Origin: Flavobacterium tyrosinilyticum
GTDB lineage: Bacteria > Bacteroidota > Bacteroidia > Flavobacteriales > Flavobacteriaceae
Reading direction: 5' to 3'
Assembly (NCBI RefSeq): GCF_023656565.1
Contig: NZ_JAMOKG010000001.1
Coordinates: 1,443,383 to 1,507,382 of the forward strand
Length of the DNA: 64,000 nt
The notes below the pieces were generated by a model. That model made no database searches. It saw only the letters and a list, made by a program, of their open reading frames with translations, and had not been told where the DNA came from. This document shows, one piece after another, positions 53,308 to 61,062 of the stretch (its first letter is position 1; each line of letters opens with the position of its first letter). The position numbers and the translations under genes were made by a program.

Positions 53308-53324
53308 CGTATAATTAACGCAAA
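53304..53324. promoter_or_regulatory. Palindromic operator candidate TTTGCGT-N7-ACGCAAA
   Basis: A perfect 7+7 base inverted repeat that overlaps the -7 box and the expected transcription start. A third TTTGCGT half-site lies at 53252-53258, inside the end of the regulator gene. Position and symmetry fit binding by the Nudix regulator encoded directly upstream. Confidence 0.6.
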
Positions 53325-53334
53325 CCGCAACACT

Positions 53335-54168
53335 ATGATACTAAATCTCGACCCAAAATTCGCTCCATTTCAAAATCAGGAAGAAATCAAATTTCAAAGT
53401 TTTACTTTCTCAGGAGGAGAACCACACATCAAAATCGCTCCAGATTTTGATCCAAATAGAAAAGTTACCATTACACATCGATTGAATTCATTCAACGATT
53501 TAGGTTTGTTATGCGTTACAGTTGATGCGCTAAGAAGAATGGATGTTAAAATCATTGATCTTTTTATTCCGTATTTCCCAGCTGCGAGACAAGACCGTGT
53601 TATGATTCCTGGCGAACCATTATCTGTAAAAGTATACGCCGATATTATTAATGTAATGCAATTGAACAAAGTTTTTGTTTTTGATGCGCATTCAGAAGTA
53701 ACTCCAGCTTTGTTGAATAATAGTACCGTAATTCCGAATTACACTTTTATCAAAGAAGTTTTGAATAGAATTGGCGAAAACGTAAAACTGATTTCTCCAG
53801 ACGGTGGCGCTTTGAAAAAAATTTACAAAGTATCTGAGTTTTTAGGTGGTGTTGAGGTTGTAGAATGCAGTAAAAGCCGCGATGTAAAAACGGGAAAATT
53901 ATCTGGTTTTAAAGTTTACAACGAAGATTTGCAAGGAATGGATTGCTTAATTGTAGATGATATCTGCGACGGAGGAGGAACTTTTGTAGGATTAGCCGAA
54001 GAGTTAAAAAAGAAAAATGCCGGAAAATTATACTTAGCGGTAAGCCACGGAATTTTTAATAAAGGTTTTGAAGTTTTAAACTGCTTTGATGGCATTTTTA
54101 CAACCAATTCTTTTAAAGATTTTGAAGACGAAAGTGTTCAAGTGATTGGATTAGATCAATTAGTTTAA
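53335..54168 (+). CDS. PRPP synthetase-like enzyme (ribose-phosphate diphosphokinase family)
   Basis: 277 residues from the ATG at 53335. A longer frame from 53305 is rejected because it starts inside the -7 box. Family motifs: PYFPAARQDRVMIPGEPLSVK, the Mg-PRPP-binding DCLIVDDICDGGGTFVGLA and FDAHSEVTPALL. It is shorter than housekeeping Prs (about 310) and the usual DLHAGQIQGFF reads FDAHSEVTPALL, so the substrate may differ. In phages, similar Prs-like genes next to Nampt-like genes rebuild NAD from ADP-ribose (NARP1). The cluster here makes a ribose- or ADP-ribose-pyrophosphate role plausible. Confidence 0.88.
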   Translation: MILNLDPKFAPFQNQEEIKFQSFTFSGGEPHIKIAPDFDPNRKVTITHRLNSFNDLGLLCVTVDALRRMDVKIIDLFIPYFPAARQDRVMIPGEPLSVKVYADIINVMQLNKVFVFDAHSEVTPALLNNSTVIPNYTFIKEVLNRIGENVKLISPDGGALKKIYKVSEFLGGVEVVECSKSRDVKTGKLSGFKVYNEDLQGMDCLIVDDICDGGGTFVGLAEELKKKNAGKLYLAVSHGIFNKGFEVLNCFDGIFTTNSFKDFEDESVQVIGLDQLV

Positions 54169-54185
54169 CTTTTGAATCGTAAAAA

Positions 54186-55025
54186 ATGATACTAGAAGCA
54201 GCAATAGGAGACGCTTACGGGGCAGGATTTGAATTTCAGGAGTTAGATTATATCATTAAAAACAATCATTTAACGCAATATCATAAACATGGCATGTATA
54301 CAGAAATCTACAAAAGATATACTGACGATACACAAATGGCCATTGCAATAACAGAACTTTTATTGGAAGATGACAATTGGAATGAAGTAAAAGTTGCCGA
54401 TAAGTTTGTTGAAGTTTTTCATAGAGATAAAAGAAGAGGTTATTCAGATAGGGTTTATAATGCATTAGAGGCTAGTAAAAATGGAACTGATTTTCTAAAA
54501 ATTATCGATAATAGAAGCAGTGGAAATGGATCGGCCATGCGAGCTTACTCCATCGGACTTATAGAAGATGTTAATCAGTTATTGGATTTTTGTGAAATTC
54601 AGGCAAAAACATCTCATTTTACTGCAGAAGGAATTAGCTGTGCTAAAAGAATAGCTTTAGCGGTTCATTTTTACAAATATAAATTGGGAGACAAAAGCTC
54701 TTTGATAGATTTTGTAAATGATACTTTAAAAGAAAAAGAAGTATACCAAGTAACATCACCAATTGATATGCACGGGTATTTTAGCACTCAAGCTGTTATC
54801 AAAATGGTTTCTGAAGCAGATTCTATGCAGGATTGTTTAAAAACAGGAATCGATTATGGTGGAGATACAGATACCGTTGCAGCTTTGTGTATGGCGATTT
54901 TGAGTCAGAAAGAGAATTGCGAAAAAACACTGCCAAAGTTTTTATATGACGAATTAGAAAACGGCACATACGGAAGAGATTTTCTAATCAGTTTAGATCT
55001 TAAATTGAAAGAGAAGTTTCATTGA
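54186..55025 (+). CDS. ADP-ribosylglycohydrolase (DraG family), first copy
   Basis: 279 residues. All key metal-site motifs are present: GDAYGAGFEF near the N-terminus, YTDDTQMAIA, GNGSAMRAY, and DYGGDTDTVAALC near the C-terminus. Removes ADP-ribose from proteins, nucleic acids or small molecules with Mg/Mn. Starts 17 bases after the Prs-like gene, so the two are one transcript. Confidence 0.93.
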   Translation: MILEAAIGDAYGAGFEFQELDYIIKNNHLTQYHKHGMYTEIYKRYTDDTQMAIAITELLLEDDNWNEVKVADKFVEVFHRDKRRGYSDRVYNALEASKNGTDFLKIIDNRSSGNGSAMRAYSIGLIEDVNQLLDFCEIQAKTSHFTAEGISCAKRIALAVHFYKYKLGDKSSLIDFVNDTLKEKEVYQVTSPIDMHGYFSTQAVIKMVSEADSMQDCLKTGIDYGGDTDTVAALCMAILSQKENCEKTLPKFLYDELENGTYGRDFLISLDLKLKEKFH

Positions 55026-55173
55026 GATAAGAAGTTTCACGTTTCAAGTTGTTGTTGCGAGTGTGAAACATGAAACAAAAAAATACTATTAACTTTTTCA
55101 AGTTTAAAACCAAATTTCAGGCCCAGCATACAGCCTGAAACTTTAAACTTGAAACAAAAACAACCAAAATATT
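55026..55173. other. Intergenic region with TTTCA-type repeats
   Basis: It holds repeats such as AAGTTTCA / TGAAAC and an inverted repeat TTTCAGGC / GCCTGAAA (about 55119-55142). No promoter box was clear. The operon may be split here or simply carry a repeat. Confidence 0.5.
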
Positions 55174-55509
55174 ATGAGCGACGATTTAAAACTAAGATTT
55201 ATTGAGTCTTTAAAAAGAAACAATGATCAGATAAGAGAAGACAGAGCCAAAGTAATTGGTGAGGACTCAGAATTAATATACAGAAGAAGAGTCGAAGATA
55301 TCGAATTAAAAATCAAAAGACTCGAAAGAGAACAAGAAGGACTGATTGATATTAGTCCATTGGATAAAAACAGTTTGACTTTTGCCGATTTTCAGCCAGA
55401 AGCCTTTGTTCAGAAAGACATGGAAATTTCGCTGACCATTAGAAATTTAAACATCCAGTTTGAGGTTACAAAAAAGAGATTTGAATATTTATTTGGTAAA
55501 AAATATTAG
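55174..55509 (+). CDS. Small charged coiled-coil protein of unknown function
   Basis: 111 residues. Highly charged and helical (FIESLKRNNDQIREDRAKVIGE, RRRVEDIELKIKRLEREQEG). No catalytic motif or signal peptide. It precedes the vWA gene by 2 bases and is almost surely co-translated with it, so it may be its partner. Confidence 0.75.
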   Translation: MSDDLKLRFIESLKRNNDQIREDRAKVIGEDSELIYRRRVEDIELKIKRLEREQEGLIDISPLDKNSLTFADFQPEAFVQKDMEISLTIRNLNIQFEVTKKRFEYLFGKKY

Positions 55510-55511
55510 TC

Positions 55512-56321
55512 ATGGGAGGTACAAGATATGATTTCGGTGCTCGTGAAGACAGAGCAAAAAAAGTAGGTTATGCTAGTAAATCAGCTAGCGAGATTTTTAC
55601 ACAGAATGCATTACGAATGGCCCATGAATCGATGAACCCAAACGGAGTGGTTTTTAGAGAAGCAAGAGATTCAGATGTGCATCCCAATACAGTTCCGATT
55701 ATTTTAGGATTGGACGTTACCGGAAGTATGGGACATATTCCGCATGAATTGATAAAAGAAGGACTTCCAAAATTAATGGGAGGAATTATTCAGGGTGGCG
55801 TTCCAGATCCAGCGCTTTTATTCTTAGGAATTGGCGATCACGAATGCGACAGATATCCGCTCCAAGTCGGACAGTTTGAATCTGGCGACGAAGAATTGGA
55901 TATGTGGCTGACAAGAACCTACATTGAAGGTGGAGGCGGAGGAAATGCTGGCGAAAGTTATCTTTTAGCGTGGTATTTTGCAGCATTTCATACCAAAACC
56001 GATGCTTTCGAAAAAAGAGGACAAAAAGGATTGTTGTTTACTGTTGGTGATGAGCCAGGTTTGAAAACGCTTCCAGCTTCAGCAATTAAAGAAATTATGG
56101 GTCAGGGACAACAGACTTATACGCATCTTGAATTATTAGCAGAAGCGCAAAAAAAATACGATGTCTATCATATTAGTGTATTGCATTCAGGACAAGCCAT
56201 TAATGCCGATGTAGAATGGAAGGAATTACTAGGACAAAACTGTTTGTCTATCGAAGATCACAGAGAAATTCCAAACGTAATTAAAAAGATCATCTGCGAT
56301 AAACATAAAAGTTCTGTTTAA
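55512..56321 (+). CDS. vWA-domain protein
   Basis: 269 residues. The vWA fold has a MIDAS-like motif DVTGSMG (residues about 70-76) and, about 95 residues later, FTVGDEPG. A GGGGGNAGESY loop is notable. vWA proteins bind metals and often act with AAA ATPases or as scaffolds; no ATPase is adjacent. Starts 2 bases after the coiled-coil gene. Its link to NAD or ADP-ribose is by neighbourhood only. Confidence 0.85.
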   Translation: MGGTRYDFGAREDRAKKVGYASKSASEIFTQNALRMAHESMNPNGVVFREARDSDVHPNTVPIILGLDVTGSMGHIPHELIKEGLPKLMGGIIQGGVPDPALLFLGIGDHECDRYPLQVGQFESGDEELDMWLTRTYIEGGGGGNAGESYLLAWYFAAFHTKTDAFEKRGQKGLLFTVGDEPGLKTLPASAIKEIMGQGQQTYTHLELLAEAQKKYDVYHISVLHSGQAINADVEWKELLGQNCLSIEDHREIPNVIKKIICDKHKSSV

Positions 56322-56531
56322 GGTTTAGGAACAAGTCCGGTTTCAGGAGGTTTAGATAATATAGAAATGCTTTAAAATTTTCTGAGTTTCCGATATTAAA
56401 ATGTAAAGTTTTTTTCTCAGCAACTAGAAATTTGCTCGCAAAGCCGCGAAGGCGCAAAGCCTTTTAATTTAAAGGTTAAACTTAAAAAACTTTGCGGCTT
56501 CGCGCCTTTGCGAGATTAAAATAAAAACAAA
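56322..56531. other. Intergenic region with a large imperfect palindrome
   Basis: CTCGCAAAGCCGCGAAGGCG (from about 56433) and CTTTGCGGCTTCGCGCC (to about 56514) form an inverted repeat about 25 bases per arm with two mismatches. No gene seen. Confidence 0.65.
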
Positions 56532-57614
56532 ATGAAAACAGCGAAAATAGTTATAGGTTTAGGATTTGGCGATGAAGGAAAAGGAATAACCACAGATTTT
56601 CTGGCGAAACAAAATCCTGAATCAATAGTTATTCGGTTTTCAGGAGGACAGCAGGCCGCTCATACCGTCATGATTGGCAATAGAAAACACGTGCATTCGA
56701 GTTTTGCAAGCGGAGCACTTCGCGGTCTTCCATCTTATTACAGCGAACACTGTACGATTCATCCACTTTTTTTATACAACGAAAGAGAAGAATTAAAAGA
56801 AAAAGAGGCTAATCTGGATTTGTACATTCATCCTTTAGCAAAAGTGACCACTCCTTTTGATGTTTGGCACAACAGAGGAAATGCTAGAAATATTGATCAC
56901 GGAACCTGTGGAAAAGGGATTGGCTCAACCATGAAAAGAAATGAAGGTCCATATAAATTATTTGCTATAGATTTGATTGCACCTCGAGAAATGCTTTTAG
57001 AAAAACTAAACCAAATCGCCTATTACTATGGTTTTTTAAACGAAAGCGAAATCGACGAAGAAGTCAATCAATATTTGGAAGCAATCGATAAATTAAAATG
57101 GAATATTGTTGATTATACGTTTCTTTCAAAATACGAAAATCTCATTTTTGAAGGTAGTCAGGGAATTCTACTTGATATGGATCACGGTGTTTTTCCGAAT
57201 GTAACCTATGCCAATACCACTTCAAAAAATGCAATTGAAATTTGTAATAAGCTAAAGATTGAAGATGTAGCCATTTATTACGTAACCCGAAGTTATGCAA
57301 CCCGCCACGGACACGGCTGGATGGCCAATGAAGGAGAAATTAAATTAAAAAATAACGAAGAAGAAACTTGTGTTTTTAACGACTACCAAAAGCATTTACG
57401 TTTTGGAAAGTTGAATTACGAACTTCTGAATTATGCTCTAAAACTCGATGCCGCTTACAGCCCAATGGCAAAACGAAATTTGGTTGTAACCTGTATGGAT
57501 CAGCTGGAGCAGGATTATGAGTTTGAAAGTCTCACAACAGAGTTCAATGAAATCTATGGATCATTTTCGCCCGATTCAAAAGATTTTAAAAACATTACTT
57601 CTTTGTTCCAATAA
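56532..57614 (+). CDS. Short adenylosuccinate synthetase-like protein (PurA paralog)
   Basis: 360 residues, shorter than housekeeping PurA (about 430). The P-loop GLGFGDEGKG and the IMP/GTP-site FSGGQQAAHTV are clear; the catalytic Asp of GDEGKG and the His of AAHTV are both kept, unlike the phage PurZ type, where the Asp is changed. Other blocks: DHGTCGKGIGST and FEGSQGILLDMDHG. The last C-terminal part is reduced. It may make adenylosuccinate-like bonds on a nucleotide or a modified base or ADP-ribose product. Located 10 bases before the NADAR gene. Confidence 0.82.
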   Translation: MKTAKIVIGLGFGDEGKGITTDFLAKQNPESIVIRFSGGQQAAHTVMIGNRKHVHSSFASGALRGLPSYYSEHCTIHPLFLYNEREELKEKEANLDLYIHPLAKVTTPFDVWHNRGNARNIDHGTCGKGIGSTMKRNEGPYKLFAIDLIAPREMLLEKLNQIAYYYGFLNESEIDEEVNQYLEAIDKLKWNIVDYTFLSKYENLIFEGSQGILLDMDHGVFPNVTYANTTSKNAIEICNKLKIEDVAIYYVTRSYATRHGHGWMANEGEIKLKNNEEETCVFNDYQKHLRFGKLNYELLNYALKLDAAYSPMAKRNLVVTCMDQLEQDYEFESLTTEFNEIYGSFSPDSKDFKNITSLFQ

Positions 57615-57623
57615 ATAGAAAAA

Positions 57624-58151
57624 ATGAAATATAATATAGATACCATAGCTCCAGAAAGTAAGTTTGTATTTTTCTGGGGTCATCAACCGAGTAAAGACGG
57701 AAAAATTCTTAAAACCTGTTTCAGCCAATGGTGGTTGAGTTCTTTTAAAGTAGATAAAGTAACTTATAAAACTGCAGAACATTGGATGATGGCAAAGAAA
57801 GCCGAATTATTCAACGATCAAGAAATTTTAGAAAAAATCCTTAAAGCCGATTCTCCTGCCGAAGCTAAAAAATTGGGTAGAGAAGTTAAAAATTATGTAG
57901 ATACGATTTGGCTAGAAAATCGATACGAAATTGTAAAACAAGGAAACTTTCACAAATTCAGCCAAAATGCCGATTTGAAAACGTTCTTACTAAACACTAA
58001 AGAACGTGTTATTGTAGAAGCAAGTCCAGTTGATCCAATTTGGGGAATCGGAATGGCAGAAGATCACAAAGATGTCCTAAAACCAGAAGCCTGGAAAGGA
58101 TTGAATCTTTTAGGTTTTGCTTTGATGGAAGTTAGGGATGAATTGAGGTAA
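57624..58151 (+). CDS. NADAR-family protein (YbiA-like)
   Basis: 175 residues. NADAR core: FFWGHQPSKDGKI, CFSQWW, YKTAEHWMMAKKAELF, EAKKLGREV and the C-terminal VDPIWGIGMAEDHKDVLKPEAWKGLNLLG. Members hydrolyse N-glycosidic bonds of ADP-ribose-type or riboflavin-intermediate compounds; some remove ADP-ribose from guanine. Part of the NAD/ADP-ribose operon, ten bases after the PurA-like gene. Confidence 0.92.
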   Translation: MKYNIDTIAPESKFVFFWGHQPSKDGKILKTCFSQWWLSSFKVDKVTYKTAEHWMMAKKAELFNDQEILEKILKADSPAEAKKLGREVKNYVDTIWLENRYEIVKQGNFHKFSQNADLKTFLLNTKERVIVEASPVDPIWGIGMAEDHKDVLKPEAWKGLNLLGFALMEVRDELR

Positions 58152-58174
58152 TTAGAAATTATAAAAAATAAAGA

Positions 58175-58191
58175 TGTTCCGTAGGAACATA
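58175..58191. repeat. ATGTTCCGTAGGAACAT palindrome
   Basis: Identical 17-base copy of the repeat at 38104-38120, in the short gap between the NADAR and KptA genes. Confidence 0.7.
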
Positions 58192-58203
58192 TCATAGGTA
58201 ATA

Positions 58204-58752
58204 ATGAATGAAAATATAGCAAAAAGCGTCAGCAAGTTTTTAAGTCTGGTGCTTAGACATTCGCCAGAAAAAATCGGATTAAAATTAGATGAAAACGGTT
58301 GGGCAGATGTTGAAGAATTAATTACAAAATGTAATAAAAAAGGACAACGCATGGACGCAGAACTTTTAGATTACGTAGTAGAAAATAACGATAAAAAGCG
58401 TTTTGCTTATAACGAAAATAAAACCAAAATCCGTGCAAGTCAGGGGCATTCAATTTCGGTTGAATTAAATCTAGCAGAAACAGAACCTTTGGAATATTTG
58501 TACCACGGAACGGTCGGGAAGTTTATGGAGAACATTCGTGCAGAAGGTTTGAAAAAAATGAACCGTCAGCACGTGCATTTAAGCAAAGACAAAGAAACGG
58601 CAACAAAAGTAGGAAGCCGAAGAGGAGTGCCACAAATTTTAACCGTTAGAAGCGGCGCGATGCATAGAGACGGATTCAAATTTTATTTATCCGAAAATAA
58701 TGTTTGGTTGACCGATGAGGTTCCAGCGAAGTACATTGAGTTCGCATCATAA
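58204..58752 (+). CDS. kptA: RNA 2'-phosphotransferase (Tpt1/KptA family)
   Basis: 182 residues. N-terminal winged helix with LSLVLRHSPEKIGL and GWADVEELI, then the NAD-binding half with RASQGHS, YHGT, HVHLSKD and RRGVPQILTV. It removes a 2'-phosphate from RNA by moving it to NAD, producing ADP-ribose 1'',2''-cyclic phosphate; some homologs ADP-ribosylate RNA or DNA ends. It ties the operon to ADP-ribose products and RNA repair. Confidence 0.95.
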   Translation: MNENIAKSVSKFLSLVLRHSPEKIGLKLDENGWADVEELITKCNKKGQRMDAELLDYVVENNDKKRFAYNENKTKIRASQGHSISVELNLAETEPLEYLYHGTVGKFMENIRAEGLKKMNRQHVHLSKDKETATKVGSRRGVPQILTVRSGAMHRDGFKFYLSENNVWLTDEVPAKYIEFAS

Positions 58753-58818
58753 TAAAATGATTGCTTTAGAGATCAGACTTCTCAAGAAACAATTTTAGTA
58801 ATTTCTAAATACATAATC

Positions 58819-59379
58819 ATGCTGAATATTATTAATGAAGAAAAAGAAATTTACACAATCGATAATTTTCTTACCGTTGAGGAGTGTAATGAGTTAATAG
58901 AGAGAAGCGAACAAATTGGCTTTGAAGAAGCTGAAGTAAATGTTGATGGCGCACAAAAAATGATGAAAATGGTACGCAATAACGAGCGTATCATGTATCA
59001 GGATGATGAATACGCCTCTTTATTATGGCAGAAACTGCAACCATATGTTAGGGCAGAAGTAGGAAACAGTACAGCTATTGGATTAAATGAAATGTTTAGG
59101 TTTTATAAGTATAATCCAAGTCAGCGTTTTAAAATGCATATTGACGGAAGTTATAAACGCAATGAAACAGAATCTAGCTATTATACATTTCTTATTTATC
59201 TGAATGATGGTTATGAAGGCGGAGAAACAAAATTTGCTTCGGGTGAAATTATTGAACCCAAAACAGGATCAGCTCTTATTTTTGAACATAAACAGCGTCA
59301 TGAAGGAGCATCTTTGATCTCGGGAATAAAATATGTTTTAAGAACTGATATTATGTATAAAAGTAAAGACAGTATTTAA
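58819..59379 (+). CDS. 2OG-Fe(II) oxygenase (prolyl 4-hydroxylase-like)
   Basis: 186 residues. The iron triad is seen as HIDGSY (His-x-Asp) and the distal His of KQRHEGASL, with the 2-oxoglutarate Arg in KYVLRTDIMY. Double-stranded beta-helix with TFLIYLNDGYEGGETKF. Might hydroxylate a protein or demethylate a nucleic acid; the substrate is unknown. Four bases before the phosphatase start, so co-transcribed with it. Confidence 0.9.
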   Translation: MLNIINEEKEIYTIDNFLTVEECNELIERSEQIGFEEAEVNVDGAQKMMKMVRNNERIMYQDDEYASLLWQKLQPYVRAEVGNSTAIGLNEMFRFYKYNPSQRFKMHIDGSYKRNETESSYYTFLIYLNDGYEGGETKFASGEIIEPKTGSALIFEHKQRHEGASLISGIKYVLRTDIMYKSKDSI

Positions 59380-59382
59380 TTA

Positions 59383-60114
59383 ATGAAAAGAACACTAGTT
59401 TTTGGAGATATTCACGGAGGATTAAACGCTTTGGTTCAATTACAGGAGAGGGTCTCGATATCTGAAAATGATAGATTAATTTTTTTAGGAGATTATGTAG
59501 ATGGATGGAGCGAATCGGCACAGGTTATTGATTTTCTGATGGATTTATCCCAAAAGCACGAATGTATTTTTATAAAAGGAAATCACGATGCTTGGTGTCA
59601 AGAATGGTTGATGAACGATGTTGTAAATGATATCTGGTTTCTTCATGGAGGAAAATCGACAATAGAAAGTTATCAGAATGTTGATTTTTCGGAAAAACAG
59701 AAACATCTCGAGTTTTTTAATCAAATGAAAGATTATTTCGTAGATGAAAACAACAATCTTTTCATTCATGCTGGCTTCTCGTCTATGCATGGACCAGAAA
59801 AAGAACATTACCAAACCAATTTTTCGTGGGACAGAACGTTATGGGAAATGGCGCTGACAGTGGACAATCGAATCAAAAGGGATTCGATTTTATATCCAAA
59901 AAGATTACTGCTTTTTAATGAAATTTATATCGGTCACACACCGACACTTCATTACAATGTAGAAATCCCAATGCAAGGTTGTAATGTTTGGAATATTGAT
60001 ACAGGAGCAGGTTTTTATGGAAAACTTTCCTGTATTGATATAGAATCAAAAGAATTTTGGCAGAGCGATGTCGTGCAAACCTTGTATCCTAACGAGAAAG
60101 GAAGAAATAAATAA
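59383..60114 (+). CDS. Calcineurin-like metallophosphatase (Ser/Thr phosphatase / ApaH type)
   Basis: 243 residues. Metallophosphatase motifs in order: GDIHGG, FLGDYVDGW, IKGNHDAW, LFIHAGFSS and YIGHTPTLHY. It may remove phosphates from cyclic phospho-ADP-ribose made by KptA, or hydrolyse dinucleoside polyphosphates; that is inference. It sits between the oxygenase and the second ADP-ribosylglycohydrolase with gaps of 3 and 1 bases. Confidence 0.92.
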   Translation: MKRTLVFGDIHGGLNALVQLQERVSISENDRLIFLGDYVDGWSESAQVIDFLMDLSQKHECIFIKGNHDAWCQEWLMNDVVNDIWFLHGGKSTIESYQNVDFSEKQKHLEFFNQMKDYFVDENNNLFIHAGFSSMHGPEKEHYQTNFSWDRTLWEMALTVDNRIKRDSILYPKRLLLFNEIYIGHTPTLHYNVEIPMQGCNVWNIDTGAGFYGKLSCIDIESKEFWQSDVVQTLYPNEKGRNK

Positions 60115-60115
60115 A

Positions 60116-61051
60116 ATGAAAAATACAATAGAATCTGGTTTATTTGGCCTGGCTGTTGGTGATGCTTTGGGAGTTCCGGTTGAATTTCAATCTCGAGCTT
60201 ATTTAAAACAAAATCCAGTTACAGAAATGTTTGGTTTTGGAACGCATCATCAGCCAATTGGAACTTGGAGTGATGACAGTTCACTAGCTTTTTGTTTAGC
60301 GGAGAGTTTATGTTCGGGCTATGATTTGAATGATATTGCTAGGAACTTTGTAAAATGGTATAGCGCAGAATTGTGGACACCACACGGACAAGTTTTTGAT
60401 ATTGGAATAGCAACCAGAAATGCAATTCTAAATATCGCAAAAGGACATCAGCCTGATTTATGCGGAGGATTTTCTGAAAGCGATAACGGAAATGGCTCCT
60501 TAATGCGTATTTTGCCATTGGTTTTTTATCTTCAAAAAGAAAATAATATTGAAGTTATTTATCAAAAAGTAAAAGAAGTTTCATCTATAACACACGCACA
60601 TTTCAGATCTGTATTTGCTTGTTTTATTTACGTGGTTTATTGTTTGGAAATCTTAAAAGATAAAGATAAATTCGAAGCTTATAAAAATACCCAACTTGTT
60701 CTTTCTAAATTTCTGGAAGATAAAAGTTTTAATCCTGTTGAAATCGGATTATTTAATAGAATTTTAAAAAATGATATTTCAAAATACAATGAAAACGAAA
60801 TTCATTCTTCGGGTTATGTGCTTCATAGTTTAGAAGCGAGCATCTGGTGTTTTCTAAATTCGGATTCTTATGAAGAAACTGTTTTAAAAGCAGTCAATTT
60901 AGGGCAAGATACAGATACAACCGGTGCTATTGCAGGAGGTTTGGCAGGAATTTATTATGGAATCGAGAGTATTCCGCAAAAATGGATTGAGAATTTAGTA
61001 AGAACAAACGATATAAAAGATTTAGCAGAACGCTTATCAAATAAAATATAA
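60116..61051 (+). CDS. ADP-ribosylglycohydrolase (DraG family), second copy
   Basis: 311 residues from the ATG at 60116, one base after the phosphatase stop; a longer frame inside the phosphatase gene is unlikely. Motifs GDALGVPVEF, WSDDSSLAF (Ser in place of Thr), GNGSLMRI and GQDTDTTGAIAG (Gln in place of one Gly) are close to but not the same as those of the first copy, so the two may have different substrates. It is followed 11 bases later by the Nampt-like gene. Confidence 0.92.
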   Translation: MKNTIESGLFGLAVGDALGVPVEFQSRAYLKQNPVTEMFGFGTHHQPIGTWSDDSSLAFCLAESLCSGYDLNDIARNFVKWYSAELWTPHGQVFDIGIATRNAILNIAKGHQPDLCGGFSESDNGNGSLMRILPLVFYLQKENNIEVIYQKVKEVSSITHAHFRSVFACFIYVVYCLEILKDKDKFEAYKNTQLVLSKFLEDKSFNPVEIGLFNRILKNDISKYNENEIHSSGYVLHSLEASIWCFLNSDSYEETVLKAVNLGQDTDTTGAIAGGLAGIYYGIESIPQKWIENLVRTNDIKDLAERLSNKI

Positions 61052-61062
61052 ATAACTTATAT

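Noticed and set aside
53305..53334. Longer start of the Prs-like protein at 53305
   Set aside because: That TTG is the end of the -7 box TACATTTG; an ATG follows at 53335.
56430..56516. GCAAAG repeats as a CRISPR array
   Set aside because: They form a single inverted repeat; there are no regularly spaced direct repeats and no cas genes.
56532..57614. PurA-like gene as phage PurZ (diaminopurine genome system)
   Set aside because: The catalytic Asp of GDEGKG is kept, and no phage polymerase or dATPase-type genes are near.
60068..60115. N-terminal extension of the second ADP-ribosylglycohydrolase
   Set aside because: It lies inside the phosphatase gene; the ATG at 60116 gives the normal family start.
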